DNA of 64,000 nucleotides from Streptomyces lavendofoliae (GTDB lineage: Bacteria; Actinomycetota; Actinomycetes; Streptomycetales; Streptomycetaceae), in NCBI RefSeq assembly GCF_014649735.1, contig NZ_BMTP01000009.1:1-64000 (forward strand). Direction: 5' to 3'. This document shows positions 27,303 through 36,255 of the stretch, one piece after another. A program made the translations under genes and the position numbers. Position 1 is the first letter of the stretch; each line of letters begins with the position of its first letter. The notes beneath the pieces were generated by a model that saw nothing but the letters and a program-made list of their open reading frames with translations, was not told the DNA's origin and made no database searches.

Positions 27303-29447
27303 TCACCCACCCAGGGACCTCTTCAGGAACGCCACCTCCGCCGTCAACTGGCCACTGACCACCTCTTCGCGGGTGACCTGGTGTGTCGCGCCGGGGAGCG
27401 GGACGAATGAATGCGGCCGACCGGCCGCCAGCAGCGCGGCGGAGAACCGCAGGGTATGGGCGGCCACCACATTGTCGTCGGCGAACCCGTGCATCAGCAG
27501 CAGTGGCCGGGTCAGCAGGTGTGCGTGCGCCACATGGGAGGAGCGCATGTAGTTCTCCGGCTGGACATCGGGGTGGCCGAGGAAGCGCTCCTCCCAGTGG
27601 GTGTCGTACAGCAGGCGGTCGGTCGGAGCCGCGCCCGCCACGGCCGCGTGGAACACGTCCGGCCGGTGGAGCACCGCGCCGATCGCGAGGTAGCCGCCGT
27701 ACGACCAGCCCCGGACGCCCACCCGCGCGAGGTCCAGGTCCGGGTACCGCTCGGCCGCCGCGCGCAACGCGTCCACCTGGTCCTCCAGGGGCGCGGTCAG
27801 CCGGTCGCCGTGGATCGCCGTCTCCCACGCCCGGCCGCGCCCCGGGGTGCCGCGCCCGTCGGTGACCAGCACCGCGAAGCCCTGCTCGGCGAACCACTGC
27901 GCCACCGCGCCGTACCAGCCGCTCGCCCGCACGGCCAGTTGGACGCCGTGCCCGGCGTACGGGCTGAGCAGCACGGGCAGCCGGCCCGAGCCCGGCACGT
28001 GCCAGGACGGCAGGTGGAGGTGGGCGCGCAGCTCCCGCGCGCCAAGCGACAGGTGGACCGGCCGGGGCGTCACCGGGGGCGACGCGGTGAGCACGGCGAT
28101 GCTCCCGGCGGGCGTCCCGCCGCGCAGGACCGTCACCGTCCGCCCCTCGGGCGTCCGGCTGTCCAGGACCACGGTGTCACCGCCCATCGCCGCCGTGTGC
28201 ACGCCCTGCTCCCGGCTGACCCGGTCGAACCCGGTCTCCGGGTCGTACGCCCACACGTGCGTCTCGGCGGGGTCCTCGCTCGCGGTGAAGAACACCCGTT
28301 CGCCGGCCGCGCCCAGAACGGCCCGGACCTGCAGTCCCGGCGGACTCGGCACGCCGCCGACGCGCAGGCCGCGTGCGTCGTCGCGTACGGCGGCGACGAC
28401 CGGCGTCCCGGAGGCGGTCCGCAGCGGGACGCCCGGCGTGAGGTCCACCCAGGCGGGGTCGGTGCGCAGCGCCAGGGGGCGGGTCGCGCCGGTGGCGGGG
28501 TCGACGGCCAGCCACCGGACCGACCGCTGGTCGCGCGTCTGGACCTCGGCGAACGGCCCGGCGCCGTCCCACCCGGCGGCCGTGACGTACTCGTACCGGG
28601 TGTCCGTCCACTCGCCCGGCGGATGGGCCGCCGCGTCCGCCCGCTCCGGCAGCCGGACGGGTGTCCGCCGCCCGCCGAGGCGCAGGACGTGCAGCGACAC
28701 CTCGGCGTTGGCCGTGCCGGCGGCCGGGTAGCGGACGGCGCGCGGCGGCCTCGCCGGATCGGCGGGGTCCGCGAGGTACCACCGGCCCACGCGCGCGTGG
28801 TCCGTCCGCACCACCAGCAGGGCGTCCCCGTCCGGGGACCACCAGTGGCCGCGCAGCCGTCCGACCGACTCGGCCGACACGTGGTCCGACAGCCCGTACG
28901 TCACCTCCGGACCCTCCGGCACGGCCAGCGGCCGGTCCTGAGACCCGTCGGCGGTGCGGACGACGCGCAGGACCCCGTCCGTCACGTACGCGACCAGCGA
29001 ACCGTCCGGCGAGAGCCTCGGGTCGACGGCCGGCCCCGCCGTCGGGACCCGCCACGGGGCGCCGCCGCCGGTGCGCACCGTCCACACCGCGCCGCCCAGC
29101 GCGAACACCGCCACCCGCGCGTGCCGGTCGACGGCGTAACCGGTCACGCCGGTCGACGTCACCCGGGCCCGCTCCCGGCGCACCCGCTCCGCCTCCGGCA
29201 CGTCGTCCTCCGCGTCGCCGCCCAGGGCGGCCGGGTCGGCGAGCAACCGCTCCTCGCCGTCCTCGTACAGCCACAGCCGCCCGGCCGGGTCGGTCCCGGA
29301 ACCGGTGCGCACGAACAGCACCCGCCGGCCGTCCGGGGAGACGGTGAAGGCGCCGGGAGCGCCCAGTGAGAAGCGGCGGGTGCGGGCGAACCGACGGGGG
29401 AAACCGGGCACTTGGAGGGTCGTCGCGGCGATCATGGGGAGGATCAT
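27303..29447 (-). CDS. S9 family (dipeptidyl peptidase IV-like) serine peptidase
   Basis: 714 residues. The N-terminal two thirds form a DPP-IV beta-propeller (RRFSLGAPGAFTVSPDGRRV, GHWWSPDGDALLVVR). The C-terminal alpha/beta hydrolase has the nucleophile Ser582 in GWSYGGYLAIG, the aspartate in HGFADDNV and the histidine in GATHQV. It has no signal peptide, so it is cytoplasmic and should release dipeptides from oligopeptides. The start is uncertain: ATG 29447 is used and ATG 29435 is equally open; neither has a ribosome site, and TACGTG lies 6 nt before 29447. It is divergent from the HipA-like gene. Confidence 0.9.
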   Translation of the reverse strand: MILPMIAATTLQVPGFPRRFARTRRFSLGAPGAFTVSPDGRRVLFVRTGSGTDPAGRLWLYEDGEERLLADPAALGGDAEDDVPEAERVRRERARVTSTGVTGYAVDRHARVAVFALGGAVWTVRTGGGAPWRVPTAGPAVDPRLSPDGSLVAYVTDGVLRVVRTADGSQDRPLAVPEGPEVTYGLSDHVSAESVGRLRGHWWSPDGDALLVVRTDHARVGRWYLADPADPARPPRAVRYPAAGTANAEVSLHVLRLGGRRTPVRLPERADAAAHPPGEWTDTRYEYVTAAGWDGAGPFAEVQTRDQRSVRWLAVDPATGATRPLALRTDPAWVDLTPGVPLRTASGTPVVAAVRDDARGLRVGGVPSPPGLQVRAVLGAAGERVFFTASEDPAETHVWAYDPETGFDRVSREQGVHTAAMGGDTVVLDSRTPEGRTVTVLRGGTPAGSIAVLTASPPVTPRPVHLSLGARELRAHLHLPSWHVPGSGRLPVLLSPYAGHGVQLAVRASGWYGAVAQWFAEQGFAVLVTDGRGTPGRGRAWETAIHGDRLTAPLEDQVDALRAAAERYPDLDLARVGVRGWSYGGYLAIGAVLHRPDVFHAAVAGAAPTDRLLYDTHWEERFLGHPDVQPENYMRSSHVAHAHLLTRPLLLMHGFADDNVVAAHTLRFSAALLAAGRPHSFVPLPGATHQVTREEVVSGQLTAEVAFLKRSLGG

Positions 29448-29457
29448 GACAGCCACG

Positions 29458-29463
29458 TAGGCT
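29458..29463 (+). promoter_or_regulatory. -10 box of a leaderless transcript (HipA-like gene)
   Basis: TAGGCT is exactly 6 nt upstream of the ATG at 29470, with no ribosome site between. Confidence 0.55.
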
Positions 29464-29469
29464 GGGGGA

Positions 29470-30348
29470 ATGCTTTCCGAAGTCACAGCGACCCGCTACG
29501 TCACGCCCTTGCGTGAGGGCGGCTCGCTCCCCGGGATCGTCGAGGCCGACGACCTCGGCACGTACGTCATGAAGTTCACCGGCGCGGGGCAGGGCCGCAA
29601 GACCCTCGTGGCCGAGGTCGTCTGCGGGCAGCTCGGCCGCCGGCTCGGCCTGCGCGTGCCGGAGCTGGTCACCATCCAGCTGGACCCCGTCATCGGACTC
29701 GGCGAGCCCGATCAGGAGGTGCAGGAGCTGCTCAAGGCGAGCGGCGGGCTGAACCTCGGCATGGACTACCTGCCCGGGTCGCTCGGGTTCGACCCGCTCG
29801 CCTACACCATGGACCCGGTGGAGGCGGGCCGGGTCGTCTGGTTCGACGCCCTGATCAACAACGTCGACCGCTCCTGGCGCAACCCCAACATGCTGGTCTG
29901 GCACGGCGAGCCATGGCTGATCGACCACGGCGCCACCATGATCTGGCACCACAACTGGCCCGGCGCGCGGGCCTCCGCCGCCAAGCCCTACGACGCCTCG
30001 GACCACGTCCTCGCCCCCTTCGCGCCCGACGTCGACGCCGCCGCGGCCGAGCTCGCGCCCCTGGTCACCGAGGAACTCCTGACCGAGGTGGCCGCCGACG
30101 TCCCCGACGAGTGGCTGGTCGGCGAACCGGGCTTCGACACGCCCGACGCGCTGCGCCGGGCCTACGTCGAGGCGCTGCTGCCGCGCGCCGCCACCATCCA
30201 CGAGCGGCTCACCCTGGGGAAGCGGACCGAACGGGGGCCGTCCCGGGCGCCCGGGTGGCTCACCGACCACCTGACCCCCTGGCCGCACCCCACCAAGGAC
30301 GGCGGGACCGGCGGGATCGGCGCGAGGACCGAGGACGGCACCACGTGA
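29470..30348 (+). CDS. HipA-family kinase-like protein
   Basis: A 292-residue protein with a compact HipA/phosphatidylinositol-kinase-like fold. VMKFTGAGQGRKTLVAEVVC is the likely nucleotide-binding lysine region, WFDALINNVDRSWRNPNML the catalytic loop with Asp and Asn, and WLIDHGATMIW the metal-binding Asp segment. It lacks the N-terminal subdomain and HipB partner of classical HipA toxins. The stop overlaps the GTG of a DUF3037 gene (GTGA), so the pair is coupled. This fusion-like pairing recurs in bacteria as far as I recall, but the substrate is unknown. Confidence 0.82.
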   Translation: MLSEVTATRYVTPLREGGSLPGIVEADDLGTYVMKFTGAGQGRKTLVAEVVCGQLGRRLGLRVPELVTIQLDPVIGLGEPDQEVQELLKASGGLNLGMDYLPGSLGFDPLAYTMDPVEAGRVVWFDALINNVDRSWRNPNMLVWHGEPWLIDHGATMIWHHNWPGARASAAKPYDASDHVLAPFAPDVDAAAAELAPLVTEELLTEVAADVPDEWLVGEPGFDTPDALRRAYVEALLPRAATIHERLTLGKRTERGPSRAPGWLTDHLTPWPHPTKDGGTGGIGARTEDGTT

Positions 30349-30728
30349 GCGGCCGGGACGTCTTCGAGTACGCGCTGCTGCGAGTCGTGCCGCGGGTCGA
30401 GCGCGGTGAGTGCTTCAACGCCGGCGTGGTGGTCTACTGCCGCGCCAAGGCTCTCGTGTGCGCCCGTACGCACCTGGACGAGGCGAAGCTGCGGGCCCTG
30501 GACCCGGCGGCCGACGTGACCGGCGTACGGGCCGCCCTGCACGCAGTGGAGGGCCTCTGCCAGGGCGGTGATCACGCCGGGCAGGCGGCGCGCGACGACG
30601 CCGGGCGGCGCTTCCGGTGGCTGATCGCACCGCGCTCCACCGTGGTCCAGCCCGGGCCGGTGCACACGGGGCTGACCGCCGATCCGGAGGGCGAGGCGGA
30701 ACGCCTGCTCGACCTGCTGGTGCGCTGA
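30345..30728 (+). CDS. DUF3037 family protein
   Basis: A 127-residue soluble protein recognised from YALLRVVPRVERGECFNAGV near the N-terminus and the C-terminal RFRWLIAPRSTVVQPGPVHT, which fit DUF3037. It starts with GTG inside the stop of the HipA-like kinase gene (4-nt overlap), so the two are certainly one operon. Function and enzymatic activity are unknown; the pairing suggests a substrate or regulator of the kinase. Confidence 0.82.
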   Translation: MSGRDVFEYALLRVVPRVERGECFNAGVVVYCRAKALVCARTHLDEAKLRALDPAADVTGVRAALHAVEGLCQGGDHAGQAARDDAGRRFRWLIAPRSTVVQPGPVHTGLTADPEGEAERLLDLLVR

Positions 30729-30754
30729 GTGACCGGGCGCACCCGGCGGGCCGT

Positions 30755-30783
30755 TGACACCGGGTGCCAGGGTCTCTAGCGTC
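30755..30783 (+). promoter_or_regulatory. Strong sigma-70-type promoter of the reductase operon
   Basis: TTGACA (30755-30760), a 17-bp spacer and TAGCGT (30778-30783) form a near-consensus promoter. Transcription should start near 30790. Confidence 0.75.
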
Positions 30784-30801
30784 TCGTCTGCTGAAGGTAC
30801 T

Positions 30802-30815
30802 AAGCGGTCGCTCAC
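30802..30815. promoter_or_regulatory. Candidate TetR-type operator of the reductase operon
   Basis: TAAGCG-GT-CGCTCA is a dyad with one mismatch just downstream of the start of transcription, where binding would block elongation. Sites of this form are common at TetR-controlled fatty-acid genes; no regulator gene is adjacent. Confidence 0.5.
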
Positions 30816-30874
30816 CGGCATGGACGTTGCCGGCCGAGCCGCTTATCCGGGATCCAAGGGCGAGGAGAACCAGC

Positions 30875-31636
30875 ATGTCCACCACCGAGCAGCGCGTCGC
30901 CGTCGTGACCGGGGCCGCGCGGGGCATTGGCGCCGCCACCGCGGTCCGGCTCGCGGCCGAGGGTCGCGCCGTCGCCGTACTCGACCTCGACGAGGCGGCC
31001 TGCAAGGACACCGTCGAGAAGATCACCGCGGCGGGCGGCAAGGCCGTCGCCATCGGCTGCGACGTCTCCGACGGCGCCCAGGTGGAGGCCGCCGTGGCGC
31101 GCGTCGCCACCGAGCTCGGGGCGCCGACGATCCTCGTCAACAACGCGGGCGTGCTGCGCGACAACCTGCTGTTCAAGATGAGCGAGTCCGACTGGGACAC
31201 GGTCATGAACGTGCACCTGAAGGGCGCGTTCCTGATGGCCAAGGCCTGTCAGAAGCACATGGTCGACGCGGGCTTCGGCCGCATCGTCAGCCTCTCCTCG
31301 TCCTCCGCGCTCGGCAACCGAGGCCAGGCCAACTACGCCGCAGTCAAGGCCGGCCTCCAGGGCTTCACCAAGACCCTCGCCAAGGAGCTCGGCAAGTTCG
31401 GCATCACGGCCAACGCCGTGGCGCCCGGCTTCATCGTCACCGAGATGACCGCCCAGACCGCCGCGCGCGTGGGCATGGGCTTCGAGGAGTTCCAGGCCGC
31501 CGCCGCCACCCAGATCCCCGTCCAGCGCGTCGGCCGGCCCGAGGACGTCGCCCACGCGATCGCCTTCTTCACGGGTGACGACGCCGGCTTCATCTCGGGC
31601 CAGGTCATGTACGTGGCCGGCGGCCCGCTCAACTGA
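30875..31636 (+). CDS. fabG: 3-oxoacyl-ACP reductase, FabG type
   Basis: A 253-residue short-chain dehydrogenase that reduces beta-ketoacyl thioesters with NAD(P)H. TGAARGIGAA binds the cofactor, NNAGV is present, and the catalytic set is Ser in VSLSSSSALGN with Tyr and Lys in NYAAVKAG. GAGGAG lies before ATG 30875. The next reductase starts 18 nt after the stop, so they form an operon. I recall the equivalents in S. coelicolor (SCO1346 and SCO1345) as secondary FabG homologues. The acyl chain and carrier (ACP or CoA) are unknown. Confidence 0.9.
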   Translation: MSTTEQRVAVVTGAARGIGAATAVRLAAEGRAVAVLDLDEAACKDTVEKITAAGGKAVAIGCDVSDGAQVEAAVARVATELGAPTILVNNAGVLRDNLLFKMSESDWDTVMNVHLKGAFLMAKACQKHMVDAGFGRIVSLSSSSALGNRGQANYAAVKAGLQGFTKTLAKELGKFGITANAVAPGFIVTEMTAQTAARVGMGFEEFQAAAATQIPVQRVGRPEDVAHAIAFFTGDDAGFISGQVMYVAGGPLN

Positions 31637-31653
31637 ACGGAAGGGTGACGGTC

Positions 31654-32421
31654 ATGACCGCACAGGAACTGCCCCCGCTGTCCGGCAAGGTCGCCCTGGT
31701 GACGGGCGCCAGCCGGGGCATCGGCTACGGCGTCGCGGAGGCCCTCGTCGCGCGTGGCGACCGGGTCTGCATCACCGGCCGCGGCGAGGAGGCGCTCAAG
31801 GAGGCCGTCGAGAAGCTGGGCGCCGACCGCGTGATCGGCGTCGCCGGCAAGGCCCACGACGAGGCGCACCAGGCCCTGGCCGTGGAGCGCACCATGGAGG
31901 CGTTCGGCCGCGTCGACCACCTGATCAACAACGCGGGTACGAACCCGGTCTTCGGGCCCATGGCCGAGATGGACCTGAACGTCGCGCGCAAGGTCTTCGA
32001 GACCAACGTCATCTCCGCCCTCGGCTTCGCCCAGCAGACGTGGAAGGCGTGGCAGAAGGACAACGGCGGCGCCATCGTGAACATCGCGTCCGTCGCGGGC
32101 ATCGCGCCGTCGCCGTTCATCGGCGCCTACGGCATGAGCAAGGCCGCCATGGTCAACCTGACCCTCCAGCTGGCGCACGAGTTCGCCCCCCGGGTCCGGG
32201 TCAACGCGATCGCCCCGGCCGTCGTGAAGACGAAGTTCGCCCAGGCCCTGTACGAGGGCCGCGAGGCCGAGGCCGCGGCCGCGTACCCGCTGGGCAGGCT
32301 GGGGGTGCCCGAGGACATCGGCGGCGCCGCCGCGTTCCTCACCTCCGACCAGTCGGACTGGATCACCGGCCAGACGCTGGTCGTCGACGGCGGAATCTTC
32401 CTCAATGCCGGAGTCGGCTGA
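31654..32421 (+). CDS. fabG: SDR family 3-oxoacyl-ACP reductase-like protein
   Basis: 255 residues. The cofactor motif is TGASRGIGYG, then NNAGTN, IVNIASVAGIAPS with the catalytic Ser, and the Tyr-x3-Lys in GAYGMSKAAMV. The C-terminal GQTLVVDGGIFLN is typical of FabG. GGAAGGG precedes ATG 31654 at 8 nt. It is the second gene of the operon and is clearly distinct from the first reductase (different loop lengths and active-site neighbours), so the two are unlikely to be redundant. Substrates are unknown. Confidence 0.88.
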   Translation: MTAQELPPLSGKVALVTGASRGIGYGVAEALVARGDRVCITGRGEEALKEAVEKLGADRVIGVAGKAHDEAHQALAVERTMEAFGRVDHLINNAGTNPVFGPMAEMDLNVARKVFETNVISALGFAQQTWKAWQKDNGGAIVNIASVAGIAPSPFIGAYGMSKAAMVNLTLQLAHEFAPRVRVNAIAPAVVKTKFAQALYEGREAEAAAAYPLGRLGVPEDIGGAAAFLTSDQSDWITGQTLVVDGGIFLNAGVG

Positions 32422-32477
32422 TCCGGATTTACCCGGTTGACCGCTGAATGCCTCGAGTGCCCCGCCCGGCCACCACA

Positions 32478-32505
32478 TTGACCTGGCGGGGCACTGCGGT
32501 ATGGT
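32478..32505 (+). promoter_or_regulatory. Sigma-70-type promoter of the lipoprotein gene
   Basis: TTGACC (32478-32483), 16 bp and TATGGT (32500-32505), about 36 nt before the GTG at 32541. Confidence 0.65.
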
Positions 32506-32540
32506 CGGCCGACCCATGGCTGAACGAGGAGCGTGCGCAC

Positions 32541-34118
32541 GTGTTCAACCGGACCAGTCTGCAGGCGGCTGCAGCCCTTGCGTCCATATCCCTGCTGGCG
32601 GGATGCAGCCTCTTTTCGGGCGATGACGCCGATGGGGAGAGCAAGATCGTAGTCGGTACGACGAGCGAACCCAGCACGCTCGACCCCGCCGCTGCCTGGG
32701 ACGGTTCCTGGGAGCTCTACCGGAACGTCTTCCAGACCCTGCTGAGCTTCCCGACCGGCAGCGCGACCCCCCAGCCGGACGCGGCCGAGTGCAAGTTCAC
32801 CGACACCGTGAGCAAGGTCTTCGAGTGCCGGCTCAAGGAAGGGCTGGCGTTCTCCGACGGGGCCGAGCTCGACGCCCGCGCCGTGAAGCACTCCATCGAC
32901 CGGATCCGCACGATCAACGCCAAGGGTGGCCCCGCCCCGCTCCTCGGGTCCCTCGACAAGATCGTCACCAGTGGCGACCTGACCGTCACGTTCCAGCTGA
33001 AGAAGTCGGACGCCACCTTCCCCTACATCCTGGCCACGCCCGCCATGTCCATCGTCCCGCCGGACCGCTACCCTGCGGACGCGCTGCGCGAGGACGGCAA
33101 GCTCACCGGTTCCGGCCCCTACGTGCTGGACTCGTACGAAGAGGGCACCCGGGCCGAGCTGACCAAGAACCCCACCTACAAGGGGTTCGCCAACCGCAAG
33201 AACGACGCCGTCACCATCCGGTACTTCAAGGAGTCCGAGGCGATGGTCGGCGCTCTCCGCAAGAAGGAGATCGACGCCACCTACCGCGGTCTGACCGCCG
33301 AGGAAGTCGTCCAGTTGCAGGAGAAGAGCCCGGAGAACGAGGGGCTCCAGCTGGTCGAGTCGACCGGCGCGGACATCCGCTACCTGGTGTTCAACGCCCA
33401 GGACCCGTCCGTGAGCAAGGTCGCCGTCCGCCGGGCGATCGCCCAGGTCGTCGACCGCGACGCGCTGGTCGCCAAGGTGTACCAGGGCACCGCCGAGCCG
33501 CTCTACTCCATGGTCCCCAAGGGCATCGCCGGACACACCACCGCCTTCTTCGACCGGTACGGCGACCCGGACGTCGGCAAGGCGGAGAAGCTCCTGGAGG
33601 AGGCGGGCGTCGACGGACCCGTCGACCTGACCCTCTGGTACACCACCGACCGCTACGGATCGGCCACCGAATCGGAGTTCCAGGAGCTCAAGCGGCAGCT
33701 GGAGGCGTCCAAGCTGTTCCGCGTGACCCTGAAGGGCAAGCCGTGGAAGGAGTTCCAGGCGGGCTACCAGAAGGGCCAGTACCCGGCGTTCGGCCGTGGC
33801 TGGTTCCCCGACTTCCCGGACCCGGACAACTTCATCGCACCGTTCGTCGGCAAGGAGAACGTGCTGTCCACGCCGTACGTCCGGCCGGAGATCACCGACC
33901 AGCTGCTCCCCAAGTCGCGCAAGGTCAGCGACCGGGGAGCGGTCACCGAGGAGTTCGAGCGGGCGCAGGAGATCCTGGTGGACGACGTCCGGCTGCTGCC
34001 GCTGTGGCAGGGCAAGCTCTACATCGCGGCGAGCGAGGAGATCGCCGGCGGTGAGCGCGCGCTCGACCCGCAGACGGTCCTGCAGATGTGGGAGTTGCAG
34101 CGCAAGACCAGTTGGTGA
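32541..34118 (+). CDS. ABC transporter substrate-binding lipoprotein (peptide/nickel family)
   Basis: 525 residues. The signal peptide ends in the lipobox LLAGC (Cys22), so the mature protein is anchored outside the membrane. The SBP_bac_5 fold is shown by VVGTTSEPSTLDPAAAWDGS, FSDGAELDARAVKHSIDRI, GSGPYVLDSYE and the late FGRGWFPDFPDPDNFIAPF. It should bind oligopeptides or similar ligands for an ABC importer. GTG 32541 has GAGGAG 9 nt upstream. No permease or ATPase genes are adjacent, so it is an orphan binding protein. Confidence 0.9.
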   Translation: MFNRTSLQAAAALASISLLAGCSLFSGDDADGESKIVVGTTSEPSTLDPAAAWDGSWELYRNVFQTLLSFPTGSATPQPDAAECKFTDTVSKVFECRLKEGLAFSDGAELDARAVKHSIDRIRTINAKGGPAPLLGSLDKIVTSGDLTVTFQLKKSDATFPYILATPAMSIVPPDRYPADALREDGKLTGSGPYVLDSYEEGTRAELTKNPTYKGFANRKNDAVTIRYFKESEAMVGALRKKEIDATYRGLTAEEVVQLQEKSPENEGLQLVESTGADIRYLVFNAQDPSVSKVAVRRAIAQVVDRDALVAKVYQGTAEPLYSMVPKGIAGHTTAFFDRYGDPDVGKAEKLLEEAGVDGPVDLTLWYTTDRYGSATESEFQELKRQLEASKLFRVTLKGKPWKEFQAGYQKGQYPAFGRGWFPDFPDPDNFIAPFVGKENVLSTPYVRPEITDQLLPKSRKVSDRGAVTEEFERAQEILVDDVRLLPLWQGKLYIAASEEIAGGERALDPQTVLQMWELQRKTSW

Positions 34119-34234
34119 GCCGGGCGGGGACCGCCGGACCGGACGGCGGGCGCCCGGCGGCGGGACCGGTTGTCAGTGGTCGCCGGTAGGTTCTGTGAAC
34201 AGACAAGGCGATCACCCCACCGGAGGTTGTTGAC

Positions 34235-34918
34235 GTGACCGACACCGACATGCTGCCCGAGTCCTGGCGCGGCGTCCTCGGAGACGAGCTGCAGAAGCCC
34301 TACTTCGAGCAGCTCACCGAGTTCGTCGAGGAGGAGCGGGCGAAGGGGCCGGTCTATCCGCCGCGCGAGGAGGTGTTCGCCGCCCTCGACGCCACTCCGT
34401 ACGACGAGGTCAAGGTCCTCATCCTCGGCCAGGACCCGTACCACGGCGAGGGGCAGGGGCACGGACTGTGCTTCTCCGTGCGGCCGGGCGTCAAGACGCC
34501 GCCCTCGCTGCGCAACATCTACAAGGAGATGCAGGAGGAGCTCGGGCACCCCGTGCCGGACAACGGCTACCTGATGCCGTGGGCCGAGCAGGGTGTCCTG
34601 CTCCTCAACGCGGTGCTGACGGTCCGGGCCGGCGAGCCCAACTCCCACAAGGGCAAGGGGTGGGAGAAGTTCACGGACGCGGTGATCCGCGCGGTGGACG
34701 CGCGGCCCGACCCCGTCGTCTTCGTGCTGTGGGGCAACTACGCGCAGAAGAAGCTGCCGCTGATCGACGAGAGCCGCCACGTGGTGGTGAAGGGCGCGCA
34801 CCCCTCGCCGCTGTCCGCGAAGAAGTTCTTCGGCTCCCGCCCCTTCACCCAGATCGACAAGGCCGTCGCCGATCAGGGGCACGAGCCGATCGACTGGCGC
34901 ATCCCCGACCTGGGCTGA
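34235..34918 (+). CDS. ung: Uracil-DNA glycosylase, family 1
   Basis: A 227-residue DNA repair enzyme that removes uracil. The water-activating motif GQDPYHG (catalytic Asp67) and the DNA-binding loop HPSPLS are intact, as are PPSLRNIYKEM and LLLNAVLTVR. GGAGG lies 8 nt before GTG 34235. It stands alone between the lipoprotein gene and a small TPR-like gene. Length and motifs match the Escherichia coli enzyme. Confidence 0.97.
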   Translation: MTDTDMLPESWRGVLGDELQKPYFEQLTEFVEEERAKGPVYPPREEVFAALDATPYDEVKVLILGQDPYHGEGQGHGLCFSVRPGVKTPPSLRNIYKEMQEELGHPVPDNGYLMPWAEQGVLLLNAVLTVRAGEPNSHKGKGWEKFTDAVIRAVDARPDPVVFVLWGNYAQKKLPLIDESRHVVVKGAHPSPLSAKKFFGSRPFTQIDKAVADQGHEPIDWRIPDLG

Positions 34919-35074
34919 CCTCCGGCACCGGCTCGCCCGGGCGTCGTGCCGGGCGGAGTCGCCTCGCAGCGCGCCCCGCCTGAGCGGCATCGCGGGCGAC
35001 TGCGGATAGCGTCGGAACACCGTCCCGGCCTCGCCGGCCCGGGGCCGGTCGCCGACGGACGAGTGGAGGCCGCA

Positions 35075-35542
35075 GTGCGGGAGCAGCAGCAGGACGCGTC
35101 GGACGCGTCGGAGGACGCCGTCCTGACCAGGATCGGGCAGACGATGATGCTGCTCCACGGAGGCGACCGGGAGGAGGCGCGCAACCGCTTCGGCCGCCTG
35201 TGGGAGCAGCTCGGCGCGGACGGCGACCCCCTTCAGCGGTGCACCCTGGCGCACTGCATGGCCGATGCCCAGGACGACCCGTACGACGAGCTGGCCTGGG
35301 ACCTGCGTGCGCTGACCGCCGCCGAGGGGGTGGGCGGCGGCGGTCACGTGGCGGTGCGGGCCCTGTACCCCTCGCTGCACCTCAACCTCGCGGCCGACTA
35401 CGTCAAGCTGCGGCGCCCCGACGCCGCGCGGATCCACCTGGACCGCGCCCGCGCCGCCTCCGCCACCCTGGACGACGATCGGTACGGAGCCGGAGTCCGC
35501 GCCGCCATCGCCCGCCTGGCGGAGCGCCTCGCCGCCGAGTGA
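35075..35542 (+). CDS. Tetratricopeptide-like hypothetical protein
   Basis: A 155-residue all-helical protein without signal peptide. Helix pairs such as EEARNRFGRLWEQLGADGDP, RCTLAHCMADAQDDPYDELA and LHLNLAADYVKLRRPDAARI-HLDRA have the small/large residue pattern of TPR repeats. GTG 35075 has GGAGG 5 nt upstream. TPR proteins are adaptors; the partner is unknown. It appears to be monocistronic. Confidence 0.75.
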   Translation: MREQQQDASDASEDAVLTRIGQTMMLLHGGDREEARNRFGRLWEQLGADGDPLQRCTLAHCMADAQDDPYDELAWDLRALTAAEGVGGGGHVAVRALYPSLHLNLAADYVKLRRPDAARIHLDRARAASATLDDDRYGAGVRAAIARLAERLAAE

Positions 35543-35671
35543 CCCCGCTTCCGCGGGGGCGGGGAAGCCGGGCCGCCGCCGGGCGGGCCCGCTCCGGAGC
35601 GCCGCTGTCGCGCGGTGCGCGGAATCCGTACGCGTACGCCTCCCGGGCGAGGGCCCGTACGGCCTGGCGGG

Positions 35672-36175
35672 TCAGTGGCCGTACGCCTCCCGGCAGAGCT
35701 CGGCCTGCCGGCTGTGCGGGTCCCAGCCGCCGTGGGCGCGGCCGAGGGCGCACACGTCGGGGACGGTGCCCGTGACCGCGACGGTCGGCAGGGCCGGGGG
35801 GCGGACCCGGGGGAGCTGCTCGCGGAGTCGCTCCGGTGGGGACACCCGGGGCTGCCGGGCGGCGGGTGGCGCCGCGTGCGGGGTGGCGGGCGGCGCGGCG
35901 CCCGGCGCCCGGTCGGACACGGCCCGGGACGGGGGCCGCGGCGCGGGCTCGGCGGCCGGCGGCGGCAGCGCCGCCTCCAGCGCCTCCCGGGCGGGGCCCT
36001 CGACGATCTGCGGCGCGGCGTCCTGCTCCGCCGCGCGGCTCGCCTCCGGGGCGGCCGGTACGACAGCGGGGCCCGCGTCCACCGCCACGCACCCGGAGAC
36101 GGCGGCCACGGCGACGGCCGCCAGCACCCTCGCTGCGATTCTGGTTCGATGCACCCAGCAACTCTGCTCGCTCAC
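35672..36175 (-). CDS. Putative Pro/Ala-rich lipoprotein
   Basis: 167 residues. The N-terminus is a signal peptide (RIAARVLAAVAVAAVSGC) whose Cys29 fits a lipobox (AVSGC). A long Pro/Ala-rich disordered region follows, and a short C-terminal module with two cysteines (VCALGRAHGGWDPHSRQAEL, then C) that could form a disulphide. The GTG at 36175 is used and GTG 36154 is possible; ribosome sites are weak for both. The function is unknown; cell-surface location is inferred. Confidence 0.7.
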   Translation of the reverse strand: MSEQSCWVHRTRIAARVLAAVAVAAVSGCVAVDAGPAVVPAAPEASRAAEQDAAPQIVEGPAREALEAALPPPAAEPAPRPPSRAVSDRAPGAAPPATPHAAPPAARQPRVSPPERLREQLPRVRPPALPTVAVTGTVPDVCALGRAHGGWDPHSRQAELCREAYGH

Positions 36176-36255
36176 CGACCCGTTGAGACTCCCTACCGGT
36201 GGTTATTGGCCCGCACGGGTGATGGCCGGCGGTGCGGGTGCGGCCGTCGGAGGGA

